A stretch of DNA of 64,000 nt from assembly GCF_020595125.1 (NCBI RefSeq), contig NZ_JACNMS010000003.1, positions 372,001 to 436,000 on the forward strand. The letters are read 5' to 3'. Within the stretch, counting starts at the first letter, position 1; every line of letters starts with the position of its first letter. The DNA comes from Jeotgalibacillus aurantiacus. GTDB lineage: Bacteria > Bacillota > Bacilli > Bacillales > Jeotgalibacillaceae. The notes beneath the pieces were generated by a model that made no database searches, was not told the origin of the DNA, and saw only the letters and a list, made by a program, of their open reading frames with translations. The position numbers and the translations under genes were made by a program. Below are positions 43,139 through 51,456 of this stretch, in pieces.

Positions 43139-44059
43139 ATGGTTGAACAGACACTTCGTATGTTTTTTACAACACTTGCTTACAATAAACCACTTATAAA
43201 AACGGCAAGAAAAGCGGGTATGGACCTAGGTGGATCTTATTTCGTAGGAGGAGAATATACAGATGAAATGATTAGTCAGGTAAAAGAGTTGAACGAAAAA
43301 GGAATTGGAGTGACCATTGACTGTCTTGGTGAATTTGTTAAAACAGAAGAAGACACTGCCTATTATGTGGACAATGCGATCGCTGCCATTCACGCGATTC
43401 GTGATCATCATCTGCATGGACAGATTTCACTGAAGCTCTATTCGGTTGGACTTGAATTAGATCGGGAGCTCACCGTGCAAAATATGAAGAATATTTTGAA
43501 TGAAGCTTCGGGCTGTGATGTATTTGTCACGATCAATATGGAAGAATATAAAAACTGTGAGGCGATTGTTTCGATATTTGAAGAGCTGAGATCTCATTAT
43601 GAGAATATCGGTCTTGCGCTTCAGGCGAATTTATTCCGGACAGAGCAGGATTTAAAAAGACTTCATTCCTTGTCCCCAGCGATCCGCTTTGTTAAAGGGG
43701 CTTATAAGGAATCAGAAGATGTTGATATGAATGATAAAAGTCATGTTGATGAAAATTATAAAAAGCTCGTCAAACAGCATCTGCTGAACGGATTTTACAC
43801 GCAGGCTGCAACACATGACAATGACATGATTGATTTTGTCAAACAGGTTGTAAAGGAATACCGTATTCCTCCTGATCAGTACGAGTTTCAAATGCTTCAG
43901 GGTATAAGAGACAAAAAGCAGGAAGAACTGGCGGCAGAGGGTCATAAAATGGTCGTATATGTACCTTTCGGCAAGGACTGGTATACGTATTTCATGAAAA
44001 GACTGGCAGAGCGCCCGGCCAATATCGGCTTCACCGTCATGTCTATGTTCAGACGATAG
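43139..44059 (+). CDS. putB: Proline dehydrogenase
   Basis: A 306-residue FAD enzyme of the monofunctional PutB/FadM type, which oxidises proline to pyrroline-5-carboxylate at the membrane face. Typical segments are GVTIDCLGEFV, VTINMEEYK, LALQANLFRTEQDL, RFVKGAYKE, ATHDNDMIDFV and FQMLQGIRDKKQEELAAEGH. The start is 43139, with AGGAGG 6 nt upstream. No P5C dehydrogenase gene adjoins, so the second step is encoded elsewhere. Confidence 0.92.
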   Translation: MVEQTLRMFFTTLAYNKPLIKTARKAGMDLGGSYFVGGEYTDEMISQVKELNEKGIGVTIDCLGEFVKTEEDTAYYVDNAIAAIHAIRDHHLHGQISLKLYSVGLELDRELTVQNMKNILNEASGCDVFVTINMEEYKNCEAIVSIFEELRSHYENIGLALQANLFRTEQDLKRLHSLSPAIRFVKGAYKESEDVDMNDKSHVDENYKKLVKQHLLNGFYTQAATHDNDMIDFVKQVVKEYRIPPDQYEFQMLQGIRDKKQEELAAEGHKMVVYVPFGKDWYTYFMKRLAERPANIGFTVMSMFRR

Positions 44060-44117
44060 AATAGAATCATTCAAAACAGGACATCCTGCTAAAGAAAATG
44101 GCAGGAGGTTCAGTATA

Positions 44118-44666
44118 ATGACAAAATATACAGCGGGTCTTATTTTAAGTGGGATTTTCGTCTTTATCGGCGGCTGTCAAATGAATATGGAGCAGGCAAT
44201 GCCGGTATTAAGTGAAAAATCTGTTGAGTCAAAATTGTTAAATGCAGATGGTCAATCAGTAGGTACAGCAATATTAAAGGAAACATCAGAAGGAGTTTCG
44301 ATTCATTTACAGGCTAAAAATCTTGAGCCGGGTGAAAAAGCGGTTCATATCCATGAAAAGGGAAGCTGTGTTCCGCCTGACTTTGAATCAGCGGGCGGAC
44401 ATTTTAATCCGGAGAAAAAGCAGCATGGTTTTAATAATCCAAAAGGTTTTCATGCAGGTGATCTGCCGAATCTTGAAGTAGATGCAGATGGAACCATTAA
44501 CCTCAGTTTGAAGGTTAAAGCTGTCACGCTTGAAAAAGGAAGTCCACATTCACTTCTTGATGAGGATGGGAGTGCGATCGTGATTCATGAACGGGCAGAT
44601 GATTACGAAACGGATCCGGCCGGAAATGCAGGAAAAAGGATCGTCTGTGGTGAGATTAAGGGGTAG
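44118..44666 (+). CDS. sodC: Cu/Zn superoxide dismutase-family lipoprotein
   Basis: A 182-residue extracytoplasmic lipoprotein: the signal peptide ends in FIGGC, the cysteine at about residue 21. The SodC fold is marked by VHIHEKGSC, GGHFNP, KQHGFNN, HAGDLPN, IVIHERADDY and GNAGKRIVCGEI. All metal-ligand positions seem occupied: His residues for copper (two in HIH, one in GGH, one in IVIH) and His/Asp for zinc (QHG, FHAGD). As I recall, the B. subtilis relative YojM lacks copper ligands, so this version may be an active enzyme. AGGAGG lies upstream; a weak terminator follows. Confidence 0.88.
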   Translation: MTKYTAGLILSGIFVFIGGCQMNMEQAMPVLSEKSVESKLLNADGQSVGTAILKETSEGVSIHLQAKNLEPGEKAVHIHEKGSCVPPDFESAGGHFNPEKKQHGFNNPKGFHAGDLPNLEVDADGTINLSLKVKAVTLEKGSPHSLLDEDGSAIVIHERADDYETDPAGNAGKRIVCGEIKG

Positions 44667-44675
44667 TATCAGAAG

Positions 44676-44711
44676 AGCTGTTCAGGTAATAGAGCTGAAT
44701 GGCTTTTTTTA
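44676..44711 (+). terminator. Terminator of the SodC-like gene
   Basis: AGCTGTTCAG pairs with CTGAATGGCT using two G-U pairs, followed by seven Ts. Confidence 0.7.
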
Positions 44712-44831
44712 ATGGGTTTGCTGGAGTAATCGTGTGTTGATTCTTTTTTTGTTGCCGCGATTTTTGTTGTATTAAGAGATTAATCGCTACCGCGGAAGGT
44801 ATATGGGGTGGCGACTTTGGTTTGCAGGTGT

Positions 44832-45325
44832 GGAGTAGTTCATAAGTCACTGAACTAACGAATTTTCGCCGTACCTCACAAACTCGCCGCCTAAGCTGAC
44901 GAACTTCGCGTCTAACCTGACGAACTGCCTGCATGAACTCACGAATTCATCGGATAAGCTCACAAACCTGTCCGCGAACCTCTAATGTGTTGGCGGATTC
45001 TGTCTCGTGGTGTGAGGAGTAGTCCATAAGTCACTGAATTGGCGAATTCTCGTGGGACCTCACAAACCCGCCGCCTAAGCTGACGAACTTCGCGTCTAAC
45101 CTGACGAACTGCCTGCATGAACTCACGAATTCATCGGATAAGCTCACAAACCTGTCCGCGAACCTCTAATGTGTTGGCGGTTTCTGTTTCGTGGTGTGAG
45201 GAGTAGTCCATAAGTCACTGAACTGACGAATTCTCGTGGGACCTCACAAACCCGCCGCCTAAGCTGACGAACTTCGCGTCCAACCTGACGAACTCCGCGC
45301 ATGAGCTCACGAATTCCGCCGTTAA
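44832..45325. repeat. 21-bp-phased intergenic array 5 in three 184-bp higher-order copies
   Basis: Cores such as CTGACGAACT or CTCACAAAC start at 44855, 44875, 44896, 44917, 44938, 44959 and 44980 (one 20-bp then 21-bp steps). The whole block, with the spacer GAGTAGTCCATAAGTCAC, recurs 184 bp later twice: CTCACAAAC is at 44875, 45059 and 45243. Copies 1 and 2 are nearly identical; copy 3 diverges at its end. It fills most of the 725-bp gap between the SodC-like gene and the sucrose regulator gene. Confidence 0.9.
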
Positions 45326-45391
45326 CCTGGCATCACGCCAAAATCTCAAATATGATATTATGATACAAACATTGTTACCGGAGAGGATTTT

Positions 45392-46378
45392 ATGAAAGTT
45401 ACGATTAATGATATTGCAAGTCGTGCCGGGGTGGCAAAAAGTACGGTTTCCCGGTATTTAAATGGGGGAAGAATAAGCGCGGCGACGAGTGAAAAGATTA
45501 AGCTTGTGATTGAGGAGCACGATTATGAGCCGAACTCGTTTGCCAGAAGTCTTAAGTCAAAGAAAACGGGATTTGTCGGCGTGGTTGCACCTGCGTTGGA
45601 TTCGTTTGTGACGTCAAAAACGTTAATCCGGATTGATGATGAACTGAGGGAGCAGGGATATACGACGCTTATTATTAATACGAGTCATTCTATTGAACGT
45701 GAGCTTGAAAGTCTGCAGAATCTGCAGCGGCAAAAGGTGGATGGGATGATTTTGTTTGCGACGGAGCTGACGCCTCAGCATTTTGAGCTGATGGAACGGT
45801 TGACAGTTCCATTGCTGATTATTGGGCAGGAAACGGATCGTACACATTGCATCGTGTTTGATGACTACAAAGCGGGTTATGAGATGGGACGTTACGTTGC
45901 TTCTGCCGGGCATAAGGAGATCTCATTTTTGGGCGTCCAGGAAGAGGATGTTGCAGTTGGCGTCAGAAGAAAAGAGGGCGTCATAGCCGGTTGTAAAGAA
46001 AATGGGGCGGAAACTGTGTCGTTTTTCAGAGGGAGCTTTGATTTTCAAAGTGCGATGAAGGCTGCGAAAGAGCAATTTTCTAACACATCTTCTACCGCGC
46101 TGATTTGTGCAACGGATACGATTGCGCTTGGCGCGATGAGAGTGGCAAGAGAGCTTGGGTACCGGGTTCCGGAAGATATTTCGATCAGCGGGTTTGGGGG
46201 ATATACCGTGTCGGCGATGATTCATCCGTCTCTTACGACCATAGAATTTGACCATCAGGAAACAGGGGTGCTTGCTGCTTCTACAATGGAGAAATTGATT
46301 ATTGGAGAAGAGGTTGAAAAGCTTCAGAGACCAAGCTTTTCCATTCGTGAAGGAGAAAGTGTAAAAGGAAAAAAATAG
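45392..46378 (+). CDS. scrR: LacI-family sucrose operon repressor
   Basis: A 328-residue LacI-family regulator. The N-terminal helix-turn-helix and hinge read VTINDIASRAGVAKSTVSRY and NGGRISAATSEKI; a periplasmic-binding-protein-like effector domain follows (GVVAPALDSFV, ICATDTIALGAMRVARELG, TIEFDHQETGVLAA). It lies directly upstream of the sucrose PTS and hydrolase genes, whose promoter carries three matching palindromic operators, so it most likely represses them and, with no terminator between, may also be partly linked to them. The effector is probably a sucrose or fructose phosphate. Confidence 0.9.
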   Translation: MKVTINDIASRAGVAKSTVSRYLNGGRISAATSEKIKLVIEEHDYEPNSFARSLKSKKTGFVGVVAPALDSFVTSKTLIRIDDELREQGYTTLIINTSHSIERELESLQNLQRQKVDGMILFATELTPQHFELMERLTVPLLIIGQETDRTHCIVFDDYKAGYEMGRYVASAGHKEISFLGVQEEDVAVGVRRKEGVIAGCKENGAETVSFFRGSFDFQSAMKAAKEQFSNTSSTALICATDTIALGAMRVARELGYRVPEDISISGFGGYTVSAMIHPSLTTIEFDHQETGVLAASTMEKLIIGEEVEKLQRPSFSIREGESVKGKK

Positions 46379-46386
46379 CGCTTACA
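46373..46386 (-). promoter_or_regulatory. Putative cre (CcpA) site 1
   Basis: On the minus strand TGTAAGCGCTATTT fits the cre consensus TGWAARCGYTWNCW at 13 of 14 positions. It overlaps the end of scrR, just upstream of the sucrose promoter. Confidence 0.6.
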
Positions 46387-46392
46387 AAAGGC

Positions 46393-46421
46393 TTGCATTT
46401 TTAAACGAAATGTTTTAGACT
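46393..46421 (+). promoter_or_regulatory. Probable promoter of the sucrose PTS/hydrolase genes
   Basis: TTGCAT at 46393 and TAGACT at 46416 are separated by 17 bp. Operators begin 5 bp further on. Confidence 0.55.
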
Positions 46422-46426
46422 CATTT

Positions 46427-46497
46427 GTGGAACCGGTTCTATGAAAACGCTTCAGAAACTGGTTCCTAAAAAATACTTATATTTGGAACCGGTTCCA
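46427..46497. promoter_or_regulatory. Three ScrR operators with an embedded cre site
   Basis: GGAACCGGTTCTAT (46429-46442), GAAACTGGTTCC (46455-46466) and the perfect palindrome TGGAACCGGTTCCA (46484-46497) lie within 71 bp between promoter and sacP. Centre spacings are about 26 and 30 bp, near whole DNA turns. TGAAAACGCTTCAG (46442-46455) between operators 1 and 2 resembles a cre site. This predicts joint control by ScrR and CcpA. Confidence 0.8.
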
Positions 46498-46531
46498 CAT
46501 TAAAGCCGGATCTGTTGAAAGGAGAAACCTC

Positions 46532-47965
46532 ATGAGTGGGAAACTTCAAAAATACGAACCAACCGTGAAAGAAGTCATCCGGTTAATTGGTGGCAAGGAA
46601 AATATTCAAGGTGCTGCCCATTGTGCAACGAGACTTCGAATTGTGACAAACGACCAGGAGAAAATTTCTCTTAAGGAAATTGAACAGCTTGACCACGTTA
46701 AGGGAGCATTTATTGCAGGTGACCAGCTTCAGATTATTTTTGGAGCAGGTACGGTTAATGACGTTTATAAAGTATTCCAGCAGGAAGCAGGCATGGAAGA
46801 TATGTCATTAAGTGACGTGAAAGGTGCCTCTGCTAAAAAGCAGAACGCTTTCCAGCGCGGAATTAAAGCATTATCTGATGTGTTTGTTCAGATCATCCCG
46901 GGACTGCTCGCAGCAGCTCTATTAATGGGGATTACAGGTCTATTAAGTCAGCCTGGCGTATTTGCAGAGCAATCTGTTGTTGAAATGTACCCTGCGATTA
47001 CAGGGATTAATCGATTCCTGTCAATCATGGCGACAGGTATCTTTACGATTTTACCATTGCTGGTAGTTTGGTCAGCGACAAAGCGTTTTGGAGGAAATCC
47101 TGTTTTAGGTCTTGTTATTGGTGCGATCATGCTTCACCCGGAATTAGGAAATGCCTTTGAGGTTGCTGCGGGAAATGTTGAAGCAGAAAATATTAATATT
47201 CTTGGCCTTAATATCGAGCTTGTAGGATTCCAGGGTGGAATCATTGTAGCCCTTCTAATGGGTCTTGTTGTGGCGAAGCTTGATCAGTTCTTTACACGTG
47301 TTGTACCAGATATCATTAAGCTTTTCCTTGTGCCGTTCCTGACTGTCACGCTATCAGGATTACTGTTATTTGTGATTGTTGGTCCGCTTGGACGTTTCCT
47401 TGCAGACGGATTAACATCAAGCCTTCTTTGGGCAACTGAAAATCTTGGTGTTGTCGGATTTGTTATTTTTGCAGGTGTTCAGCAGGTTGTCGTCATTACA
47501 GGTCTTCACCACGTCATTGGCGCGGTAGAGGCACAGTTGATTGCCGACACTGGATTAAACTTTATTATGCCATTGATGTCTGTTGCGCTTATGGGACAGG
47601 GTGGAGCTGTACTTGGTTATCTGTACCTTCGCTGGAATGATAAAAAGGCACGCCAGATCGGAATCTCATCTTTTGGATCGATTTTATTCGGAATTTCAGA
47701 ACCGGCACTGTTCGGTATTAATGTACGCTATAAATTCCCGTTAATTGCAGGCTGTATCGCGAGTGCGTTTGCAGGTGCTTACGTATTCTTCCTGAATATT
47801 AATGCGCTTGGATTCGGTGCAACAGCAGTACCTGGTATTGCTATCGTTTCAACGACTGGCGGTGGACACTTACACTACGTAATTGCCAACGTATTTGCGC
47901 TTGTTTTAGGAGCGATTTTCACTGCGATTTACGGAAAGGTGAAAAAACCAAGCTTTGATGTATAA
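46532..47965 (+). CDS. sacP: Sucrose-specific PTS permease, EIIBC
   Basis: A 477-residue PTS transporter. The EIIB domain (1-85) has the phosphocysteine in AAHCATRLRIV (about Cys31); the EIIC domain (about 105-470) has ten or so helices with GLHHVIGAVEAQ, FGISEPALFGINVRYKFPL and the late AISTTGGGHLH-like VSTTGGGHLHY. No EIIA domain is fused, so EIIA is supplied by another PTS protein, as in B. subtilis SacP. AAAGGAG precedes the ATG. It forms an operon with sucrose-6-phosphate hydrolase 14 bp downstream. Confidence 0.93.
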   Translation: MSGKLQKYEPTVKEVIRLIGGKENIQGAAHCATRLRIVTNDQEKISLKEIEQLDHVKGAFIAGDQLQIIFGAGTVNDVYKVFQQEAGMEDMSLSDVKGASAKKQNAFQRGIKALSDVFVQIIPGLLAAALLMGITGLLSQPGVFAEQSVVEMYPAITGINRFLSIMATGIFTILPLLVVWSATKRFGGNPVLGLVIGAIMLHPELGNAFEVAAGNVEAENINILGLNIELVGFQGGIIVALLMGLVVAKLDQFFTRVVPDIIKLFLVPFLTVTLSGLLLFVIVGPLGRFLADGLTSSLLWATENLGVVGFVIFAGVQQVVVITGLHHVIGAVEAQLIADTGLNFIMPLMSVALMGQGGAVLGYLYLRWNDKKARQIGISSFGSILFGISEPALFGINVRYKFPLIAGCIASAFAGAYVFFLNINALGFGATAVPGIAIVSTTGGGHLHYVIANVFALVLGAIFTAIYGKVKKPSFDV

Positions 47966-47979
47966 AGAGGAGGACCATT

Positions 47980-49455
47980 ATGACGACCCGCTATTTTGAA
48001 CCGAAATACCGGACCATTTTAGAGGCAAAAGAGGGAGAGCTCGAAGCCTTAGCGAATAAATCAGCCTATGATCTGTGGAAGCCTGTGTATCACATTCATC
48101 CACAGTACGGACTGCTGAATGATCCGAATGGACTGGCCTGGTTCAAAGGCCGTTACCATGTGTTTTACCAGTGGTACCCGTATGGTGCTTATCATGGAAT
48201 GAAGCACTGGGCACACGTTTCATCTGAGAATCTTGCTGAATTTGAACGTCACCCGGTTGCGATTACACCGGTTGAGGATTATGAGTCACATGGTGCCTAC
48301 TCAGGTGCTTCCCTGCAGGTCGGCGATGAACTGTATTTATTTTATACAGGGAATGTGAAGTACGATAAGGAAGCGCGTGACGCCCATCAGTGTCTGGCGA
48401 TCATGAATGAGGCCGGTGAGATCCGTAAATATGAAAAGAATCCTCTTATTGAAGGGGTTCCTGAGGGGTACACAGGACACGTTCGTGACCCGAAGGTATT
48501 TGAGCAAAACGGAACGTATTATATGCTGTTAGGGGCTCAGCGTGAAAATAAGACGGGTGCGATTATCGTCTATCAGTCACCTGATGCACTGAACTGGTCA
48601 TTTTATGGTGAGCTTTCAGTCAATATTGACCTTGAGGGGTATATGTGGGAGTGCCCGGATTACTTCGAGCTGGAGGGGAAAGATTATTTAATCTTCTCCC
48701 CGCAGGGCATCGATCCTTCCGGTGAAAACTACCATAACGTTTTTAATACGGTGTATGCTGCCGGAACGCTTAATATTGAAAAGCTTCAGTTTGAAGTGGA
48801 AGAATATCATGAACTTGATAAGGGCTTTGATTTTTATGCACCGCAGAGCTTTGAAGCTGATGGAAAACGTCTGCTCTACGGCTGGGCCGGTGTTGGAGAG
48901 GTTAACTTCCCGACGGACGAAAATGCCTGGGCACACTGTCTGACCCTGCCGCGTGAGCTTGTCCGTAAAGGCAACAGACTGCTTCAGCGTCCTGCTGATT
49001 CGCTGTCATTACTTCAGGGTGAGCTTCTTGCTGAGGGATCGACGCAAGGCGCTGGTCAAGAAGCATTACTGGACAATACGACTGCGAAAGCATTCAGAGC
49101 ATTGATCAGCACCACGTCAACGTCTGATATGAGCGTGCAGCTTTTTGAATCGGAAAATGAACATTTTGAGATCCGTTATGATCATGATGCTAAAAAAGTG
49201 ACAGTGGACCGTTCGGGAATGACGCATGTGGTGGAAGCGGCATTCGGGACAACCCGTGAAGTTACGCTCGAAAACGGTCTTTCTGAAATTGAGGTTCTGG
49301 TTGATCACAGTATTGCAGAGATCTTTGTCAATGGAGGAGAAGCAGTCTTCACCTGCAGAGTATTCCCTCTAAACGAAGAGAAGAAAGTGGCAATTACAAG
49401 CAATAGTAAAACCAATTACGGGATTTATTCAATGAAACGCGGTATCAGCCGCTGA
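47980..49455 (+). CDS. sacA: Sucrose-6-phosphate hydrolase (GH32)
   Basis: A 491-residue glycoside hydrolase family 32 enzyme that splits sucrose-6-phosphate, made by the PTS, into glucose-6-phosphate and fructose. The five-bladed propeller has the nucleophile in LLNDPNGLAWFKG, the transition-state stabiliser in VRDPKVFEQNG and the acid/base in WECPDYFEL; a C-terminal beta-sandwich includes LVDHSIAEIFVNGGEAVFT. AGAGGAGG precedes the ATG. It is cytoplasmic and co-transcribed with sacP. Confidence 0.95.
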   Translation: MTTRYFEPKYRTILEAKEGELEALANKSAYDLWKPVYHIHPQYGLLNDPNGLAWFKGRYHVFYQWYPYGAYHGMKHWAHVSSENLAEFERHPVAITPVEDYESHGAYSGASLQVGDELYLFYTGNVKYDKEARDAHQCLAIMNEAGEIRKYEKNPLIEGVPEGYTGHVRDPKVFEQNGTYYMLLGAQRENKTGAIIVYQSPDALNWSFYGELSVNIDLEGYMWECPDYFELEGKDYLIFSPQGIDPSGENYHNVFNTVYAAGTLNIEKLQFEVEEYHELDKGFDFYAPQSFEADGKRLLYGWAGVGEVNFPTDENAWAHCLTLPRELVRKGNRLLQRPADSLSLLQGELLAEGSTQGAGQEALLDNTTAKAFRALISTTSTSDMSVQLFESENEHFEIRYDHDAKKVTVDRSGMTHVVEAAFGTTREVTLENGLSEIEVLVDHSIAEIFVNGGEAVFTCRVFPLNEEKKVAITSNSKTNYGIYSMKRGISR

Positions 49456-49462
49456 TCATAAG

Positions 49463-49509
49463 GACTGTCGTGCAAGTCAGATAGACTGACTGCCGGCAGT
49501 CTTTTTTTG
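49463..49509 (+). terminator. Terminator of the sucrose operon
   Basis: GACTG...AGTCA pairs with TGACT...CAGTC in a bulged stem followed by seven Ts. Confidence 0.75.
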
Positions 49510-49556
49510 TTTCCGGATATTGAAAGTGGGAAAAGAGAAGCAAGGAGGTTGATCTT

Positions 49557-50003
49557 ATGCCATTTGATTATGACCTGGATTTCGATTCAATTGATTTTCG
49601 TGAAAAGCCCGAGCTATACAGAGTAGGTCGTGGAGAGCAGGGTGTCTTATTAGTGGAGCCCTACAAAGGTGAAATACTGCCCCACTGGCGGTTTAAAACA
49701 CCGGAGGAGGCAAAAGAATCATCAGAAAAGATTTATGAAATGTTTTTAGCCTATAAAAAAGAAGACGATTTTGTCGGAATGGATATGGCGAGGAAATTCA
49801 TTCAGATGGGATATACGAGAGCCAGACGTTATGCCAATTACAAAGGTGGCAGAAAATACGACAAGAGCGGAGAAGTAAATGACCGTGAAATAGATGAAGA
49901 AAAAGTGCAGTCTGCCTCAATTTTTGAAGAGAAGTGGAAAATCGTAAGGGAAGATGAGGAATATCTGGAGAAAAAGAAACACCATCAAAAGAAGTATGGA
50001 TAG
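49557..50003 (+). CDS. DUF4385 protein
   Basis: A 148-residue soluble protein. FDYDLDFDSIDFREKPELYR followed by VGRGEQGVLLVEPYKGEILP and HWRFKTPEEA matches DUF4385 as I know it. The centre has a conserved MARKFIQMGYTRARRYANYK and the C-terminus is highly charged. Function unknown. AAGGAGG precedes the ATG. It stands alone after the sucrose operon. Confidence 0.75.
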   Translation: MPFDYDLDFDSIDFREKPELYRVGRGEQGVLLVEPYKGEILPHWRFKTPEEAKESSEKIYEMFLAYKKEDDFVGMDMARKFIQMGYTRARRYANYKGGRKYDKSGEVNDREIDEEKVQSASIFEEKWKIVREDEEYLEKKKHHQKKYG

Positions 50004-50071
50004 CGCGAATAAAGAACTAAAAAATATTTATAAAATTCTGAAAAATAGTGCAGAGGTCTATATATATGCGT

Positions 50072-50077
50072 TATAAT
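50072..50077 (+). promoter_or_regulatory. Probable -10 of the EAL gene
   Basis: A perfect TATAAT 40 bp upstream of the EAL-protein start, without a good -35. Confidence 0.35.
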
Positions 50078-50116
50078 GAAAGTATTACAGTATGGCGTTG
50101 AAGGGAATGAGCCCGA

Positions 50117-50998
50117 ATGAATGTCGCTTACATGCAGCCAAAGGTGAAAAATCTGTCATCTCAAAAGAAAATTACGTTCTTTCCCCTTGCTCCTGAAGAA
50201 GGTCAAACAGGTGATCAGGATATTTTGTCGAGGCTGAAGCTGTCCTTTAGTGAAGAGATCCGGAGAGCCATACGCAATAACGAATTTAAACTGTATTATC
50301 AGCCGCAGTTCCATGTCGAATCCGGCGCATTAGCAGGTGCGGAGGCATTTATTCGATGGCATCATCCGGACCGCGGGATCCTTTTTCCTGAGAATTTTAT
50401 TTCACAGGCGGAATATTCAGGTCAGATTATGGACGTTGGACGCTGGGGTCTTCATGAGCTGTTTCATCAGCAGGCTAAGTGGAAAGACCAGGGAGCGGAA
50501 CTGATCAACATTGCAACGAATATTTCAGGCATTCAATTTGTGAATCGTTCACTGATCAGTGAAGTCAGCCATTTTCTTGATGTGTATAAGGTAGATCCTG
50601 CTTACATCTCTATTGAGCTTACAGAACGTCTTGAAGTCGATCTGGATGTTTGGACACGTCAGGTTACGGACCTGAAAAACCTTGGTATAAAAATTTCACT
50701 CGATGATTTTGGTACCGGATATAATACATTTCCCCAGTTGATTAACGTTTCTGTTGATTTTGTGAAAATTGATCGGCGTTTTATTCAGCAGATGACGACC
50801 TCAGAAAGAGCGGCATCTGTTGTGGAATCTCTCATAAAGCTTTCAGGATCTCTCGGGTGTACGGCTATAGCAGAAGGGGTGGAGAGTGCTGGTCAGCTCG
50901 AGAAAATTAGACAATTCGGGGGCAAAGTGACACAGGGCTTCTATCATGAAGCTGCTCTACCCGCAGATGAATTTTTTTTAAAATACCTTTCGAAATAA
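50117..50998 (+). CDS. EAL-domain c-di-GMP phosphodiesterase
   Basis: A 293-residue cytoplasmic protein: a 45-residue leader and a stand-alone EAL domain (about 50-290). The signature reads AEAFIRW (EAF instead of EAL), but the metal and catalytic residues appear intact: Asn in NIATNISG, Glu in ISIELTERLE, the DDFGTG loop, Lys in VDFVKIDRRF and Glu in AIAEGVES. It should linearise c-di-GMP. No sensor domain is fused. It precedes the HD-GYP/cyclase cluster, separated by a terminator and a divergent gene. Confidence 0.88.
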   Translation: MNVAYMQPKVKNLSSQKKITFFPLAPEEGQTGDQDILSRLKLSFSEEIRRAIRNNEFKLYYQPQFHVESGALAGAEAFIRWHHPDRGILFPENFISQAEYSGQIMDVGRWGLHELFHQQAKWKDQGAELINIATNISGIQFVNRSLISEVSHFLDVYKVDPAYISIELTERLEVDLDVWTRQVTDLKNLGIKISLDDFGTGYNTFPQLINVSVDFVKIDRRFIQQMTTSERAASVVESLIKLSGSLGCTAIAEGVESAGQLEKIRQFGGKVTQGFYHEAALPADEFFLKYLSK

Positions 50999-51001
50999 AA
51001 T

Positions 51002-51069
51002 AACTGTCCCGATAAAAAGATTAAGAGGATGATTCCTCCTGATTAATCTTTTCATTCGGGACAGTTTTT
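51002..51069. terminator. Bidirectional terminator between EAL and DUF3307 genes
   Basis: AACTGTCCCG pairs with CGGGACAGTT, and an inner AAAGATTAA/TTAATCTTT stem extends it; TTTTTC follows on the plus strand. Confidence 0.85.
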
Positions 51070-51075
51070 CATTAC

Positions 51076-51420
51076 TTATAAATACAATGCGATGGCCAGA
51101 ATAATAAGGTGAAAAATTTGATCTACAACGATCGTCAGCCATTTATCAGGGCCTGCAGGTGTTTGCATCATGCGCTTTACCCACCAGCGTACAAATTTTT
51201 GCCGATCCAGTATGACATGCGTTACAAAAATAAAGAGATATGCGACTAAAGACATAACACCGAAAGTCATCCAGGATACAATTAAAATCGTTATCGTATA
51301 AACGAAACAGTGCGTTAGTAAAGGAATCCACTCTGTGCTTTTTTTTGAAGCCATCCAGCCTGTTTGAAACAAAAAGTCTCCAATTAAATGTGCTAAAAAC
51401 AAAAAAGAAAATGGATTCAT
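51076..51420 (-). CDS. DUF3307 membrane protein
   Basis: A 114-residue protein with three or four hydrophobic helices. FLFLAHLIGDFLFQTGWMASKK near the N-terminus and the internal FVTHVILDRQKFVRWW are the DUF3307 signature, with conserved H/D residues inside helices. Function unknown. The start is 51420, with AAAGGTGAT upstream; an ATG at 51435 lies ahead of that site. It is divergent from the HD-GYP gene across a palindromic promoter region. Confidence 0.8.
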   Translation of the reverse strand: MNPFSFLFLAHLIGDFLFQTGWMASKKSTEWIPLLTHCFVYTITILIVSWMTFGVMSLVAYLFIFVTHVILDRQKFVRWWVKRMMQTPAGPDKWLTIVVDQIFHLIILAIALYL

Positions 51421-51456
51421 ATAATCACCTTTCATGGACCATTTTGACTATTTTTA

